64,000 nucleotides of DNA from Asparagopsis taxiformis (GCA_030407315.1 JALQPE010000619.1:1-64000), one strand, 5' to 3'. Shown: positions 31,904 through 44,188, counted from the stretch's first letter. Numbers and translations are program-made. Notes: a model not told the origin generated them from the sequence alone.

Positions 31904-34185
31904 ATGCCGCCGCGTATTGCGAAGAAAGCTCCAAAGCCTCCGGCCTCCAGAAAACCCGGTCAGCAGCTGCTGTATCGAGTGCCCGACAATCCCGTGCGAA
32001 GAAGCGGTCTGGGCCTACCGGCAGCATTGAACCGCGGTCCGGTAGTCGCAAGACGGACCGGCGCAGAACTGGGGATCCGCAGCGAGAAAGTGAGGAAGGA
32101 GGAACGGCGCGGAGAGAGATGGGGCTTGACCGAGGCAAGCGTGCTCGCAGGGACAGTGAACATCATGATGATGACATGATAGTGGCTCAAAACATGTTGG
32201 AATTGCGGCAGAGTGCTATGGCAAAGGTAGTTCCTCCCGGGTTGGCAGATGCGGAGGTGCTGCAGACGGAGTCCCAGCCGGGGGTTCCGACACACTGGAG
32301 GCTGTGACCCCCACTGCGCCAACTATGCCGAGTACATCAGCCCCAGCAGGTAATGCAGTCAGGGACCCGAGGATAGCGGCAAGGGATGTTGTTTCTGAGC
32401 AACGTTCACAGGATGCCAACTATCATCGGCGGTCAGGTGGTACTGAGGGGAGAGAGCAGCCGGAGTGCGGGCCTCGTCACAACAGACTGTCATTGGTGCC
32501 AAATATGCGCGTAACGCCCCCGCGACGTCAGGCTATTGCCGATGGAGGACATCATATTCCCGATAGCGTGCGAGATGGGGGGACGGTGAGGGCAGAGAGG
32601 TTGCATCCGCCGGAATCCATCAATTTAATGGCGAGTCGCATCAATGCGCAGAAGAAGAAGATCGCGGAGCTGGAAAAAAGTGTTTAGCCAGGACATAGCA
32701 AACAAGGCGCTCACCACGGAGATAGTTGCGTTGGAGGCTAAGGTGAAGACTCTGCAGGCGGAAAATGCCAGCCTTACTGCAATTGCGAGAACAGGTAGAA
32801 TCAGTGATCACGGTGGCGGTAAGTCGAAAATACAGAAAGCCATTCCTGTGAAATACCTTGGAGTTCTTAGGGCGGTTGAGGAAAACCTGACAAAGTGGTG
32901 CAAGAACGAGACTATGGAGCTGGACCCTATAGCGGAACAAACGCAGAGACGTTGGACTGGACGTACCATCGAGGTAGAGCCGGTAGAAGGGGCACTTTGG
33001 AGCGAAAACGGTGTAGGATATATTGCTACCCCTCCGGGCTATATCATCAAGAATCTGCAGTGGTATACACCTTCGTACAGAGACGAGAGTGATCTGCTGA
33101 ATGACTTGGTGCGACACGTACTGCGTCAAAGTCCGTGGTGTGATGTGTTTTCCGATGAGGAGCAGCGTGTGTGCTGTCAAGAGGCTGTGGCGGGGAGCAA
33201 GGAATTGAAAGTGAAGGTGACGCAGAAACTGTCCGACGTGATGAGTGCACGGAAGCGTAATGCGAGGGACAGATTGTTCGGTTCGCTGGGGTACACGAAA
33301 TTAATGTCTAGATGCACGATGCTGACGACGCGAGCTGAGATGGACGAGCGAGAGGAACAAAAGCGCGAAGCGTCTGAGAAGCTTTTGAAACGGGAAAGTA
33401 ACGGTGATTTGGATATGGGGAGGTGGCGAACGGCACCGTTCTCAGAGCTGCGATACAGCAAAGGCTTGGTTCCTGACAGCTTCGAAATGGAAGTGAATGG
33501 TGATGCATGGTTTAACAACCGAGTAGCTGTGAATGTGCTGGACATCTTCAGGGGTTATTCGATACGACCAGAACAAGTAATGGACATAGAGACGAGCATA
33601 CTAACGCTGGCGCGCCTGGATGCTTGGCTAGTGACTACTGTGGAGTGTTTGGATGAACCGAAGGGGAAAGGAGGTGCACGGCAGAAGGAGTTTACAAGGC
33701 GGTACAGTCAATATGTGGGGGTAGCTTTTCAGCAATTAGTTGGTATGGTGGTGTACTGCATGTCTTGTCTCCAAGGCTCGCAAGCAAGGGAAGAAACGGA
33801 CGTTGTCGAGAGCGAACAGCGGACTAGTGCACAGTCACGGCATGTGTTTGCAAGCCGTACTGTGACGAGAGAGGCTGTTGAAGTGTGGCAAAGCGGAGAG
33901 GGGTCTGGAATTGTTCATGTCGTTGATGATGTAAACCGCTGCTCATCACTTGTTCTAGTGTCCGAGGATTGGATTCAATCGCATATTACGTCAAACCTCG
34001 GTGCTGTAATGGATTGTGTGATTGCGCAAGGACTAATTGGCGCAGAACTTTTCGTCGTTGACCCATATGCTGGACACCTGACTGCAAACCTGAATGTCGA
34101 AATCAATGCCCCACAGTATGGGGGCATGGAGCGGCGCCATGCAGCCACTGCTGATAACGGTTTTGGCGTAATGGAGGATGGTTGA
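31904..34185 (+). pseudogene. gene C, copy 1: coiled-coil protein of unknown function, frameshifted
   Basis: The ATG at 31904 begins a basic, Lys/Arg/Pro/Ser-rich N-terminus. One base is missing near 31942 compared with copy 2 (63911 onward). The frame changes again near 32280 in a G run and near 32680 in an A run. A coiled coil (Leu/Ile heptads with Lys/Glu) spans about 32640-32790, and the last 513 codons to 34185 are open. The C-terminal half has no motif I recognise. Its 3' end faces gene D convergently with a 77-bp gap. The protein would be about 750 residues if intact. It is possibly a structural or DNA-binding accessory, but I assign no function. Confidence 0.65.
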
Positions 34186-34262
34186 AATTAGTGCAGTAAA
34201 TGTGACGTTGACTAGAAGGTTTATCATGTAGTACATTATCAATAGAGTGCTGCGATTTAGAT

Positions 34263-36300
34263 TTATTCTTCTTCATTATCATCTGTGAACTGGTAATCAG
34301 TGTTGGTGTAGAAGCGGTTGAGATAGAAACGGTGGTCCGACCAGTGCATTTGTTTCGTAAATGGCTTGACTGGAAAGTTACTTCGTACGATGTGCACGGT
34401 GCCAGATATAGTAGATGCAGGAATGAGGTCAAACCAAGGACCACCTGCACTGTGGGATGCAGTGTCATTGCTGTCAACGGATCCGTTGTCCGGGTCCCAT
34501 GTGGACCACTTTAAACAAATGCACCCAAGTGATTTTTCCACAGCGGTTTTTGGGGCAAAGCAGGTCATATACTGAACGAAAGCGAGTTCTACAGGTTGAA
34601 ACAGGTTTGGAGACTGCAGGCGTACCAGTGCCAGGACGCGCCCTACCCATATGGTTCTGTAGTCATCGGCAGTTCCGGAGATGACGACAAAGGAGTACTG
34701 CGATCTCTTTGCGGGGCCGAATGATGAAGTTGCAAAGACGCGCTGCTGCTTGTGCCTCGACACGTTTGTGGGGCGAAGCATGCCACTGTGCGGGTCAAAG
34801 TCGTCGGCATCTGGGACGTACCCTCCCATGACGTAGGCGGACTTTACCACGGTGACGGAAATGTCCATGTCATGTATTGGAGGGCCTTCTGCCGTTGCGC
34901 GCAGTCTAGCGAGGGTGAGGAACGCTTGTGCAGCTGTGTCACCGAGTTGCTGGAATAGCGTTATGGTGCCAGACGGGAACGAGGAGTTGTGCAGAGGCAA
35001 AAGAGTGGCAGGATCGCTCCTGAGCGCTCTCTTGGCGTGCAGAGCGTGTATCATCGAGGGAGCGGGGCTGGTGTGGCGCGGTGGATTCAAGTTGAGTGGC
35101 GGGGATGTAGCATCGGTGGCAGGGATGTGTGGTGGTAGTGCTGTTGCGAGTGCATGACAGCTCTTTGGCCTCTGGAAATTCGCAGCAATAATTGGCTAGG
35201 ATGGGAAAGCATTGGCGGGCAGTTGCAGTGGAGTCTGTGCAGGGGAACCCGGAAGAGAACGCGGTGGATAGGGACGAAAACACTTTTTCGAGTGCTTTAT
35301 GAAGAATATCAATTTTGCGAGCGCGACTAGCAGAACTAGAGGTTGTCGGCATTTCATCACCGAACAAGGCGTTGGACGAAGGGTTCACAATGTACGGAAG
35401 ATACCCGACGATGGTGAGGCCGGTACGGATGCAGTGGCGACGGAGGGGGGCGGAGAAGTTGAGCAGTGTGACGTGTATGGGGTATGCGACGATTGCGGAG
35501 CTCTTGAGGCTTGTGCTGCTCTTGTCGGAGTACACTTGGAGGAGGCCGGCAAAGGAGGAAGGTGTGGGATCAGTTTCCTCTGCCCATACGACCTGTGGAT
35601 CTTCCGAGAGCTGCACGCGCTGTCTAGTAACCTGGTGCAGCGTTTTTGCGAATTCTGTGTGTAGGGGATGAGAAAATATTGCGGTGCCGTCTGGGGCGGT
35701 CTGTGGGGAGGGGTGGAACAGAGTATTTTGGTCGTTAGCCAGTGCTAACTGCCTGCGGAGCATGTCGACTGGGTCGCGGAGGTACAGCTGTGCCGAGTAC
35801 TTACCAGTTTTGTCTGGAATGATGTGGCTCTTGTAACCTTCGGTGCGGAAATGTGTTTCGACCATGGAAGCGGTAACGTGGCGACATTCTTCTACGGTGC
35901 GAACGGCGCTGTTGAACTTTTCTAGGGAGAATGCGGGGTCTTGTAGGATGGTGATGACTTCGCTCACGCGGCCAGCGCCGGCCTTGTACTCGAGGGTTGT
36001 GAGACTGGCGGCGAGGGATTGCACGAGGAGGTCTGCGCGGGAGGGGGTTGAGGTTGGTGGCAGTGGAGCGTCACAGGGTGAGTCGCTGGAGGAAGCACGA
36101 CCAGATTCTGGGTCTGGGGAGCTGGGTTGCGGGGAATCATGGTCGCCGTTTCGAGCAGGCCCATGGGTGACGGCAGGGACACGAGCGTTGTTGAAATGTT
36201 GGGGAGAGGGGTTGAAACGGTAGCGACACGTTCGCTCATGCAGCGCGAGCGCATAGGCATCTACGCAGTAGTAGAAGCACCCTTCATACTTGCATTCCAT
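34263..36300 (-). pseudogene. gene D: Plavaka-like transposase remnant
   Basis: The N-terminus (from 36300) has a zinc finger, C-x4-C-x12-H-x4-C, typical of Plavaka transposases. Then come V-Y-S-D-K-S-S-T (first acidic catalytic position), A-Y-P-I-H-V-T-L-L-N, a paired-Arg segment and V-G-Y-L-P. A C-E-F-P-E-A-K block and C-H-R-C pair follow, where the family usually has an Asp-Pro-Glu block and C-x2-C. The frame shifts near 35100. The remaining frame (35090-34263) carries the family-like tail ending F-Y-L-N-R-F. Total coding is under 680 residues against roughly 900-1100 expected, and the region with the final catalytic Glu appears deleted. The assignment is from memory of family patterns. 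Confidence 0.6.
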
Positions 36301-37970
36301 GTCGAGTTTTGACGGAAAGGGGAGGATTGCGAGCTGAACAGGGGAGACTGTGCCGTCCAGATGCGACCAATTTTATTTTTGTGGTGCTTCCGAGACTTGG
36401 AATGTAACGTGTTCGTTCGTAGTTTTGTGGGTAGTAGTTTTGTGCACACTCCAGCTGACATCCCAACGGTGGAATTTAACCGAGAGTTCAATCATTTCCA
36501 ACTGTTACATCACATTGCGTGCTGGCAACGTGTGCATGGAAGGACGAACGACCACCCTGGGAGATGAATTTTCAATTAATTCATTTGTAATAATAAACTT
36601 TTTTATTTCCGAACTTCGTGGAATCTGAATGTGCTTTACAGCGGATATGCCACGGATCATGTAAGGAAAGCAAATGGATTCTCATATATATGATTATATG
36701 TTTATATTCGTTGTTCTCGATCCGGATCTCATTGTTCGGGGATTCAGAGACCATGGCTTGGGCCATACTCAATCTCACTGCCGGCGATGATTTCGAGTAT
36801 GCACAGCAAGACTTAAGCGGACGCTGAAAGCTGTCCGGTCGACGCCGCAGGCTCCACTCCCCCTCATCACCGACTGAGATTCTTTGACCGCCTTTGCTTT
36901 GTACGTGTGCGAATCTTGATCAAGATTCGCGCACGTACCTTCGTTCCATCCTCTACCCTCGAGGGTATGCATTGAGGTAAGCGTGGGTTTTGAGTTTGAC
37001 TATTTCCGTTGATGCGATATTTTTCATTGGAAGCCTGTTGACTCATGGTGTGTATTGAGCGGAGGATGGAAGAGAGGTACGTGAAGTTTTGAAAGTGTGC
37101 TGCGAGGGAAGGTTGGTTTTGAGTCTGACTGTTGTAGTTGATTCCGATGTTGTGTAGATGGTGCAGGAATGTTGATGACAGAAGGTAAGTTTCACAGAGC
37201 ACCAAGACTTGTTTTGCGAAGATATGGACTGCTGACTTTGCTTATTCATTGCAAGGTTTTTGGATCATGGTTTGTATTTTGTGTAGGATGGATGATTCAC
37301 TCATCCTCTCGGAGAGGTAAGTAAGGGAGTTTCTAGGATATCTGTCGTGGTAAGCGTTGCTTTTGAATCTGACTGTTGGGGTTGATGTTTTGTATGTGAT
37401 GCAGGAGTGGTGAAACAGGAACGGCAGGACTCCAGGAGAGTGAAGAAGGGATCTAGGAAGATGGGGAATGAAGCTGTGAGGTGTTTCTGGTATGTGTATA
37501 TTTTGGGGCATACGATAGAAGTGAGAGTGGGTTTCAAGTGGTGTAAGATTTTGCTGACCATGTTCGTGTTTGATGTCTTGATGATTTAATGGGCTGGGGT
37601 GGTGTCCAGGAAAGCGGGATGGAATTGGGAAGGAGCGGATTTTTTGTAATCAAGGTCGTGAGGGTTCTTGAAGTATGTGCGGATGGTAGTGCATGGCGTT
37701 CGGATGGTAGGGAGAACGCGATAGTGAGGGAGATGGGTGATCGACGATATGCTGACAGGTATTTCGTATTCTGGCTGGATACGTATTTCCTATTCTAACC
37801 GGGTATTTATTTCCTATTCTGACCAGATATGTATTTCCTATTCTAGAGAGACGTATTGTATACGAGCAGTTTCGTAAATGAGAGAATAAAATACGGTCCG
37901 ATATGGGCCCTGAATTTACCATCCGCTGTAATTTCTTCCCTCCCGGTTTTCGCTGATATATTGTATACTG
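36301..37970. other. non-coding region between gene D and the right TIR
   Basis: No gene recognised. Degenerate units with GGTAAG...TTTTGA(G/A)T(C/T)TGACT recur near 36975, 37110 and 37350. Four short tandem units of the type GTATTTCCTATTCT lie at 37755-37846. Confidence 0.5.
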
Positions 37971-38100
37971 GATGTCGGGTCCTAGTATTCCGCCAAACGT
38001 ACTAGAGAAAGTGGATGTCGGGTCCTAGTATTCCGCCATATGTACTAGAGAAAGTGGATGTCGGGTCCTAGTATTCCGCCATATGTACTAGAGAAAGTGG
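37971..38100. repeat. three tandem 42-43-bp subterminal repeats
   Basis: Units start at 37971, 38014 and 38056, each beginning GGATGTCGGGTCCTAGTATT and ending CTAGAGAAAGT. They lead into GGACGTCC motifs, so they are subterminal repeats of the right end. Confidence 0.85.
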
Positions 38101-38178
38101 ACGTCCGCATCCAAAAAATTTTTATTTTTTTGGACGCGGACGTTCATTTGTTCTAGTAAATCTCGGGGCCGACTAGGA

Positions 38179-38228
38179 CCCGTACTAGAGAGACTGGACG
38201 TCCGCGTCCACTTCCGAAAACACAGACG
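38179..38228 (-). repeat. right terminal inverted repeat, copy 1
   Basis: The reverse complement starts CGTCTGTGTTTTCGGAAGTG, matching the left ends at 19013 and 50570. Confidence 0.75.
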
Positions 38229-39112
38229 GAAGAAAGAAGGACGATTTGAGGAGCTCCAGTTTCACAGTCTTTCTGGAGTTGTTGAAGAACTTTGTGAGTG
38301 CACGCAGCGCGGAAGTAGCGATTAGAACTGGTGCAGTGTCGGCGGGAGCGAGACCGGAATTTCTGAAAGTGGGGGACGAGAGTGAGGGAGCTGGAATGGA
38401 TTCCATGTCGGAGTCGGTAGATAGTCTTTTCCGCTTTGAAGGGGACACGAAGAGGTTGTCTTCGTCGGTAGGCATCGCGAGAGCAAATGCTTCGCGAAGA
38501 GCTTGAGTTGGGAGGCGCACCCAGGCGGGCTTGTTCAGAGGCACAACAGTCGCGTTTCGAAGTGGATAGCTGCGGAGTTCTGTCGACATTTTAAGATCAT
38601 CTTCTTCTCCAGGGTCTGCTAGTCCTGCCTTGCGCATGGTTGAATCCTTCCACCTAACGATATGGTCATTGGCCATCGACAAGAAAGCAGAGCCGACGAT
38701 GGACCGCTGAAGGTAGACGTGTTTCTTCCCGACAGGGCTGGTGATGAGGGACCGCTTGGACTGTGTGGTGTCTGAAGGGGCGGAAGAGAATTGGGAGAAG
38801 GACAACGCGGCGAGGAGCAGAGCTGGACATGAATTGGAAGGTTGAGAAGGGTTTGCAGAGGAGTTTTCGAACGGAGTGCCAGTCCTCGCCAATTCCTTTA
38901 TGGTGCAGTGAGCTACAAAGCGGGAGACGGTGGCTTTGTTGGTGAAAATGCTGTTCACGACCTGGCAAGCAATGTGCATGTCGGGACCGCGGTCCCGGCA
39001 TGAAACGCCACGCGTGTTGGTACCCTCTAGAATGGAAGCGAGATAGCGCAAAGCGGCCAATTCATCATGGATAGGAGCGAGAAACCGTTGAAGAAGTGCG
39101 GAGTACGTCTCT
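38229..39112 (-). pseudogene. unknown ORF truncated at both ends by transposon termini
   Basis: An uninterrupted frame runs from about 39110 down to 38229 (roughly 290 codons). It is cut upstream by the CACTA terminus at 39113, and its last residues (to 38185) come from the large element's TIR. No start codon is needed, since the N-terminus is missing. It has a basic S-P-S-K-R-K-R patch (possible nuclear signal), Ser/Pro-rich stretches and helical segments. I recognise no family. It is likely an internal piece of a larger gene, host or mobile, caught between two insertions. Confidence 0.5.
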
Positions 39113-39137
39113 CACTACGGTGTTGGGAATGAAAAAA

Positions 39138-39490
39138 GACAGTAAATTTACTGTCTGAGACAGTAAAAATTACTGTCTGGCCAAGACAGTGCGCGGAGAC
39201 AGTGAAATTTACTGTCTGGAAATTTCAGAATACTGCTGCAGCAATAAACTGGCACAAAATCTGGACAGTACCAAAAACAGTAAAATTTACTGTCCAGAAC
39301 AGTAAATTTTACTGTCCGGAAGTGTTGCCGCCAGACAGTATGTGCAGACAGTAAATTTTACTGTCTGAGGCAGTGCATTGTATTGTATTACTGCACTGTC
39401 TGGGGAAATCTGTAGACAGTAGTGTAGATAGCAAATTGTATTGTCTGCGGGTAGTACCGTGCATTGGTTGACAACACTGTCTGGTGGAGT
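39138..39490. repeat. subterminal GACAGTA/TACTGTC motif cluster (left)
   Basis: Over a dozen copies of TACTGTC(T/C)G in both orientations, often as short palindromes such as GACAGTAAATTTACTGTC. A smaller cluster lies at 48258-48295. These are likely transposase-binding sites of the CACTA element. Confidence 0.85.
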
Positions 39491-39499
39491 GGACTTGAG

Positions 39500-41525
39500 A
39501 GGAAGTATGGAGCATGATGTTAGTGTGAAGGTAAATATTGGAATGGTATGTGGTTTACGACTAAAGTGATTTTGATGGAGCTTTTCAGATATTTGTAGGT
39601 AGCAAAGTTAGCACGAGGGAAGATAAGTTCTATAGGAGAGCGTATCGACCGCATTCGGATGGGAATCATGGTTTATATCACACATAAGGAAAATAGAACC
39701 ATCTTTGTAACATATGGAATGAATCACTTTTGATGCACGTTGGCAGTGACAGTTCGAGTTTGAGATTTAGTTAAGTTGATGTAGTAGTTCTGTTAATAGT
39801 AAAGTTTTCAATGAGAATAAAGAAAATGAATGCCATGAACAAGTACTACACTGTGCTGCTTTCGCCGCTCAGCCCCACAGAGATGCGGCACGAACATCCT
39901 ATCAAACCACCCTTTCATTCCTTTGCAATCTTCCACAATCTCATGCCGCCATCATAGACCTCCACTCTGACTCTTGTCAGGCACTGGACCATCTGCTAGT
40001 AGTACGTCTCCACGCTACAATCACCTACGCCGAACATGCACCCGATCAACTCTTGTCCCTGCACCACAAAACATCACCTTTTTCCCGAGCTTCTCATTCT
40101 CGTCATTGCACACCCGAAGAGCTGCTAGTCCTTTACAAACTCTGTGACATTACCCCAATTACTCACCAACTAGCTATCCTCACACACCGGTTGACACGAG
40201 GACATCCAATACAATTCCGGCAATCAAGAGCTCGTTGTTGGCGTCGGTGCAGCTTGGATAGGCCACGACGCTGTAAAATTGGAGCGCTAGCAGCACGTAG
40301 ATGCTGAAGAAGAACTCGACTGCGCTTGTTAGGGTGAGGAGCCCGCTTGAGATCAAGAAATAGACAATTGCTTAACAGTCCATTCCCACTGATTTCAGTC
40401 ATGACATGTTTCAAAGAAACACCCATTCATCCACCTCTCTTGAAGAAACTTTCCATAACGTCTTCCACACGTTCAAAAACTCCGCGGAGTTTTTGCGCGC
40501 ACCGTGCCATGTTTACGCGTTTCCCGCCACGTGTACCATCATCCCATGGGCCCAATAACCGATGCACACAAAATCACAGTAGCCAGAGCTCCCACCAGAA
40601 CTGACGAACTGTGCTCCCTCAACACCACCGGAATGTGTACCATATCTCCGGTGCGCAGCGCCTTTCGCCTTTTTCAACAATATCAATCTGCTGGAAACCT
40701 ACGTCACACGAATCTGCCCACTCGCGAAAAATTGACTTTTCCATCACGCAATACCTTGTAAAACATCTCAAAGATGCCGCACATCAACGAAATCTCTTTC
40801 ATTCACCCGCGTTATCATTGTTCACTGATATTGTATAAACAGTATGGTACGCGCTGTTTGCCGCACCACAACCCCCGTAGATACATCTCATTCAAACAAC
40901 ATAGCGCCCAACTCTCCCTGCTCCACCATACACACTTTCTCAACATTTTCTGAGCACCCCTCCGTACCACCCCATAAAACATATCATGCAGTTCTTCGTC
41001 GGCTCCTTTCAAACAGCGAAGTTCGCTGCCTTTCGTCCTTGTTTCCTTTTCTCTACGCACTCTTCGCCTACAACCGCCGCCGCCGAGGATGGTAATATGT
41101 GGCCAATAAACAACTCAGCACAATGCACCAGACAAACAATAGAGTACACAAAGAAATTGAAATAGTCTACGCTGATCTCATGTCGATATGTATCCGCATC
41201 GTTGGCGTCATTCATTGTTTACAGTTGTTGATTGCGAATGACAGCAAAAAAACCAAAAAACGCGCCCCTAGACGACTATCGATACCGTCAACACAGCACA
41301 GGTACATACGGCTGCATGTGCACACATCACGCCGCCGCTCATCCTATCGGTCGTCATGACGATTTGATGCATCAACGTGAGCAAATACGGCGCACCAAAA
41401 TGTCCACCAATACTCTACAACCATCGCATGTTGCACCGGCAGCATCAGCCGCCAACAAACAGAAACAATATACGCGCTCTATGACAAACGAGCCGCGTGC
41501 TACTCCTGTTTCGCATCTTTCGTAG
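39500..41525. other. no recognisable gene
   Basis: Several short ORFs on both strands lack family motifs. The C-rich composition from 39850 to 41100 suggests decayed coding DNA. I cannot assign it. Confidence 0.4.
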
Positions 41526-42457
41526 CGTCATCCCAAACTGGAAATCGAATGGCGCGCGAATACGCGACGCCCCTTGCAAGCACTGCGACACCTACACCAG
41601 CCTCGACGCGGGCGGCGGGATGCAGCGACAGGTTGCGCACGAAGAGATACGTGGAGGCACCCGCAGCCGCTGTTGATGCCTAAATCTCCGAATGAATATG
41701 CAGAATATGCACATCACGTTTATAAAGCGCGTTGTGAACGGCGCCGACAAATGTCGCGGTCGCCATACCGCATAGCACGCAGATGAGCGGGTTGAAGCGT
41801 GCGCGGAGTCCGTCCTAGGACCGCGCAGCTGTACGCCGATGACGCAGAAAGCGCCGACTCCCAGCGCGTCGGTGGCGACAAACGGCGCCGCGTCGGCGTC
41901 GTATTGTCGGCATCGTATTGGCGCGGCCAGACCGTGAATGGCGCCAATGATACCAGGATTGATTGGGTGAGATATTCCGGTTCAGAGGTCCGGAACGGAC
42001 GTTTGCAGATGATTAGACCGTCGCGAATCGTGCCGCCGCCCAGCGCGGTCATCGTTCCCAACACCACCGCACCCAGCATGTCCAGACCGGTCGCGGCCAG
42101 GATACCGCCGGAGTGCGCGAAGAATACTGTGCCGAGATAGTCGAGCAGGCGCAGCGTGCCTAGCGAGGTGGTGGTGGGGAAGCGCGGGAGACTGTCGTTG
42201 ATGAACGGTGAAGGCGGGGGCGTCGTGGCGCTTGGGGTGGAGGACGCGTTTCGGGCGGGCGTGAACGTTTGGCGCAGGGACAATCTGGAGAGGAGGGGCG
42301 CGAGAGACGGAGACGCTATATCATGTTTGGAAACTACGGTCGGTGAGATTGGAATCTCGATGCGCTGGTGCGGATCCGGGTGGTTGGGTGCTGCGAGTTG
42401 TGGGCCGCTTGTTGGATGAGTCCTATGGGGCCTGATTTCTGTTGTGTAGCGCTGCAC
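41526..42457 (-). pseudogene. TRIC/UPF0126-like membrane protein, decayed
   Basis: A long N-terminal extension (possible organelle-targeting sequence, Ser/Thr/Pro/Arg-rich) is followed by the family's first repeat. It has L-D-Y-L-G-T-V-F-F-A-H-S-G-G near 42130 and the Gly-rich T-A-L-G-G-G-T-I-R-D. After a frameshift there is D-A-L-G-V-G-A-F in the second half. A further shift gives N-P-L-I-C-V-L-C-G-M-A-T-A-T-F, then H-S-E-I followed by an in-frame stop near 41682. The family has two such repeats and about seven membrane helices (family knowledge). At least two frameshifts and one stop make it a pseudogene, probably carried as cargo between the CACTA ends. Confidence 0.7.
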
Positions 42458-42813
42458 TAAATCGTCTTTGGTGTGGCAGCAAAGCGCTGATTTACGGTCT
42501 GTACGAAGAGCAATTGAAATTTATATCAACTCGCCGCATTCATGCAAAGAGTTGCATCTCGCAATCTTCTTCACGCCCCGTTCCTGCCCTGCATTCAACT
42601 AAACCACCTTGACTCTCAACACGTCACTCCAACATAAAACATTGCCACACAATCCACCAATCCCCCCATTCGCTTGGTGAATAACACAACATCTAACTCT
42701 TTCAAAAACATAACATACCCGCTAATCGCACTCTAAACTTGTAGTATACATATTCAGACGCTCCAGCGTCGTCGATCGACACAGACCACTCGAAACAAAT
42801 TTCGCCGCTCGAG

Positions 42814-43002
42814 TTGAATAAATGCCTAGCCGGCCTTGGAATGGACCTCTCCATGGATGAGGTCTCCGCCATGAACGATCTTGCCGTGCTTTCTGGCCGC
42901 CCCGGTGACGATATTGGCCCCGATGATTTCCGTGGCCTTTACAAACGTGTTTCAGACTTCAGGAAGACTAGTACTTTTATAGATATTAATGAAGAGCAGT
43001 GA
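42814..43002 (+). pseudogene. EF-hand-like fragment
   Basis: The 62-codon frame contains an entering-helix pattern L-N-K-C-L-A-G-L-G-M-D-L-S-M-D-E-V and a later D-D-I-G-P-D-D-F segment. This resembles a centrin/calmodulin-type EF-hand pair with degenerate loops. No full calcium-binding loop is intact. It is too short for a complete gene and lies among other gene fragments. Confidence 0.35.
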
Positions 43003-43043
43003 ATTTTTATGTATCTTACTGCGCTCTGTTCATTGCCCTGTCG

Positions 43044-43075
43044 CCTCAATATTGAGGTGTTTTGTACAAAACACC
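43044..43075. repeat. two overlapping perfect palindromes
   Basis: CCTCAATATTGAGG (43044-43057) overlaps GGTGTTTTGTACAAAACACC (43056-43075). Function unknown. Confidence 0.8.
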
Positions 43076-43337
43076 GGACGCTAACTGCGCCGGATTAGTA
43101 GTAGGTATCATCTCTGCTCATCGTTTCATGAATTTACTCGATAAATCTTGCCGAGGCTTTCGCCGCGCAAATGACCTTAGCAAAACCCTCTTCTTCTACT
43201 ATATCTTCCACACCCTCCCTTTCTTCATCCCCACTACTTCTATTCCTTCCATTTTTCTGCCTTTCTTCACTCCCATTTTCCATATCCATATGTCGCCTCT
43301 TCCGGCCTTTTGGTGACTCCTGGTCTTGTTCAACAAT

Positions 43338-44188
43338 TTATTCCTGTTCATCCATACTGTCTCTCATATCTTTATCTACTACGTTGTCGCCATGCAAACA
43401 CGATTCAGTCTCAATTGCCCCATCGGTGTCACTCTTCCCCATCAACACTAACACATCTTCGTGCGGCACTAGAACCGCATCGTTATTGCATGGATCATCA
43501 CCTCCGTGATGACCACCATTCTCGTGTTCTAATTCCTCATCGCTGCCTCCCCATTCTACATATACTTCTTCATCATTAGATCTTCTAGTTGCCCCAGTTT
43601 CATCACCAAGAATTTCATTACCTTGTACGGTTCCTTCTTCTTGACAATCGACATCATCATCAACAATTGCAACATCTTCTTCATTCACACTGTTTGCCTC
43701 CGGAACACGATCAGCATCAACACCATGTACATCTCCTGTTACCTTTCTTCTCTCAGGCAACACCTCCGCTTGAGCGAAACCGATTTCAACTACTCTCTCA
43801 TTAATATCTGCGTTTCCATCAACACTTGCAACGGCATTTTCTTTCATATATGCATGCTCCTCAACGCGCTCAGCATTCGATTCAACCCCATCAACGATCG
43901 TTGACAGCACTCGAGTGCTGCGTCTACAGCCCCATCAACATCAGGTTCTACATGGTCTTCTACGGGCGCCTGATCGATATCTCCCATATTCGCAACGTCT
44001 TCCGACGGTTCTACATCATTACCATTCCGGTTGGCGACTACATGCCCATCTCCATTTCTTACTACTGTGTCGTCAAGATGAGAACGCGATTCCCCCTCCG
44101 TGAACGACGAGCGAAGGTACTTCATGCTGTTCGTCAGTTTCAGCGTTTCGCTGATGCTCTTGAATCTAGTCATGGCTCCCTGGTCCAC
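43338..44188 (-). pseudogene. acidic low-complexity protein remnant
   Basis: Two overlapping open frames (44188-43844 and 43910-43338) both encode Asp/Glu/Val/Asn-rich sequence. They appear to be one acidic protein with a frameshift near 43900. No domain is recognisable, and the plus-strand ORFs opposite are shadows. It lies between the ArgJ fragment and the EF-hand-like fragment. Confidence 0.4.

Larger units (their letters stand above)
19013..38228. mobile_element. large TIR-bounded element, copy 1 (about 19.2 kb, decayed)
   Basis: The outer ends are inverted repeats beginning CGTCTGTGTT. The first 33 bp differ at about three positions between the ends, and inner blocks share CTCTAGTAC and GGACGTCC motifs. 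Inside are broken genes A (ParB-like/dioxygenase), B (DNA MTase-SET), C (coiled coil) and D (Plavaka-like transposase), plus five full copies of a two-palindrome repeat. The first 13 kb recur at 50570-64000 with high identity. No target duplication is obvious at 19012/38229. The right boundary therefore rests on the inverted repeat alone. Confidence 0.7.

Noticed and set aside
19013..38228. Interpretation as an endogenous virus or Polinton
   Set aside because: No capsid, packaging ATPase, family B polymerase or retroviral-type integrase is visible. The transposase remnant and TIRs fit a DNA transposon better.
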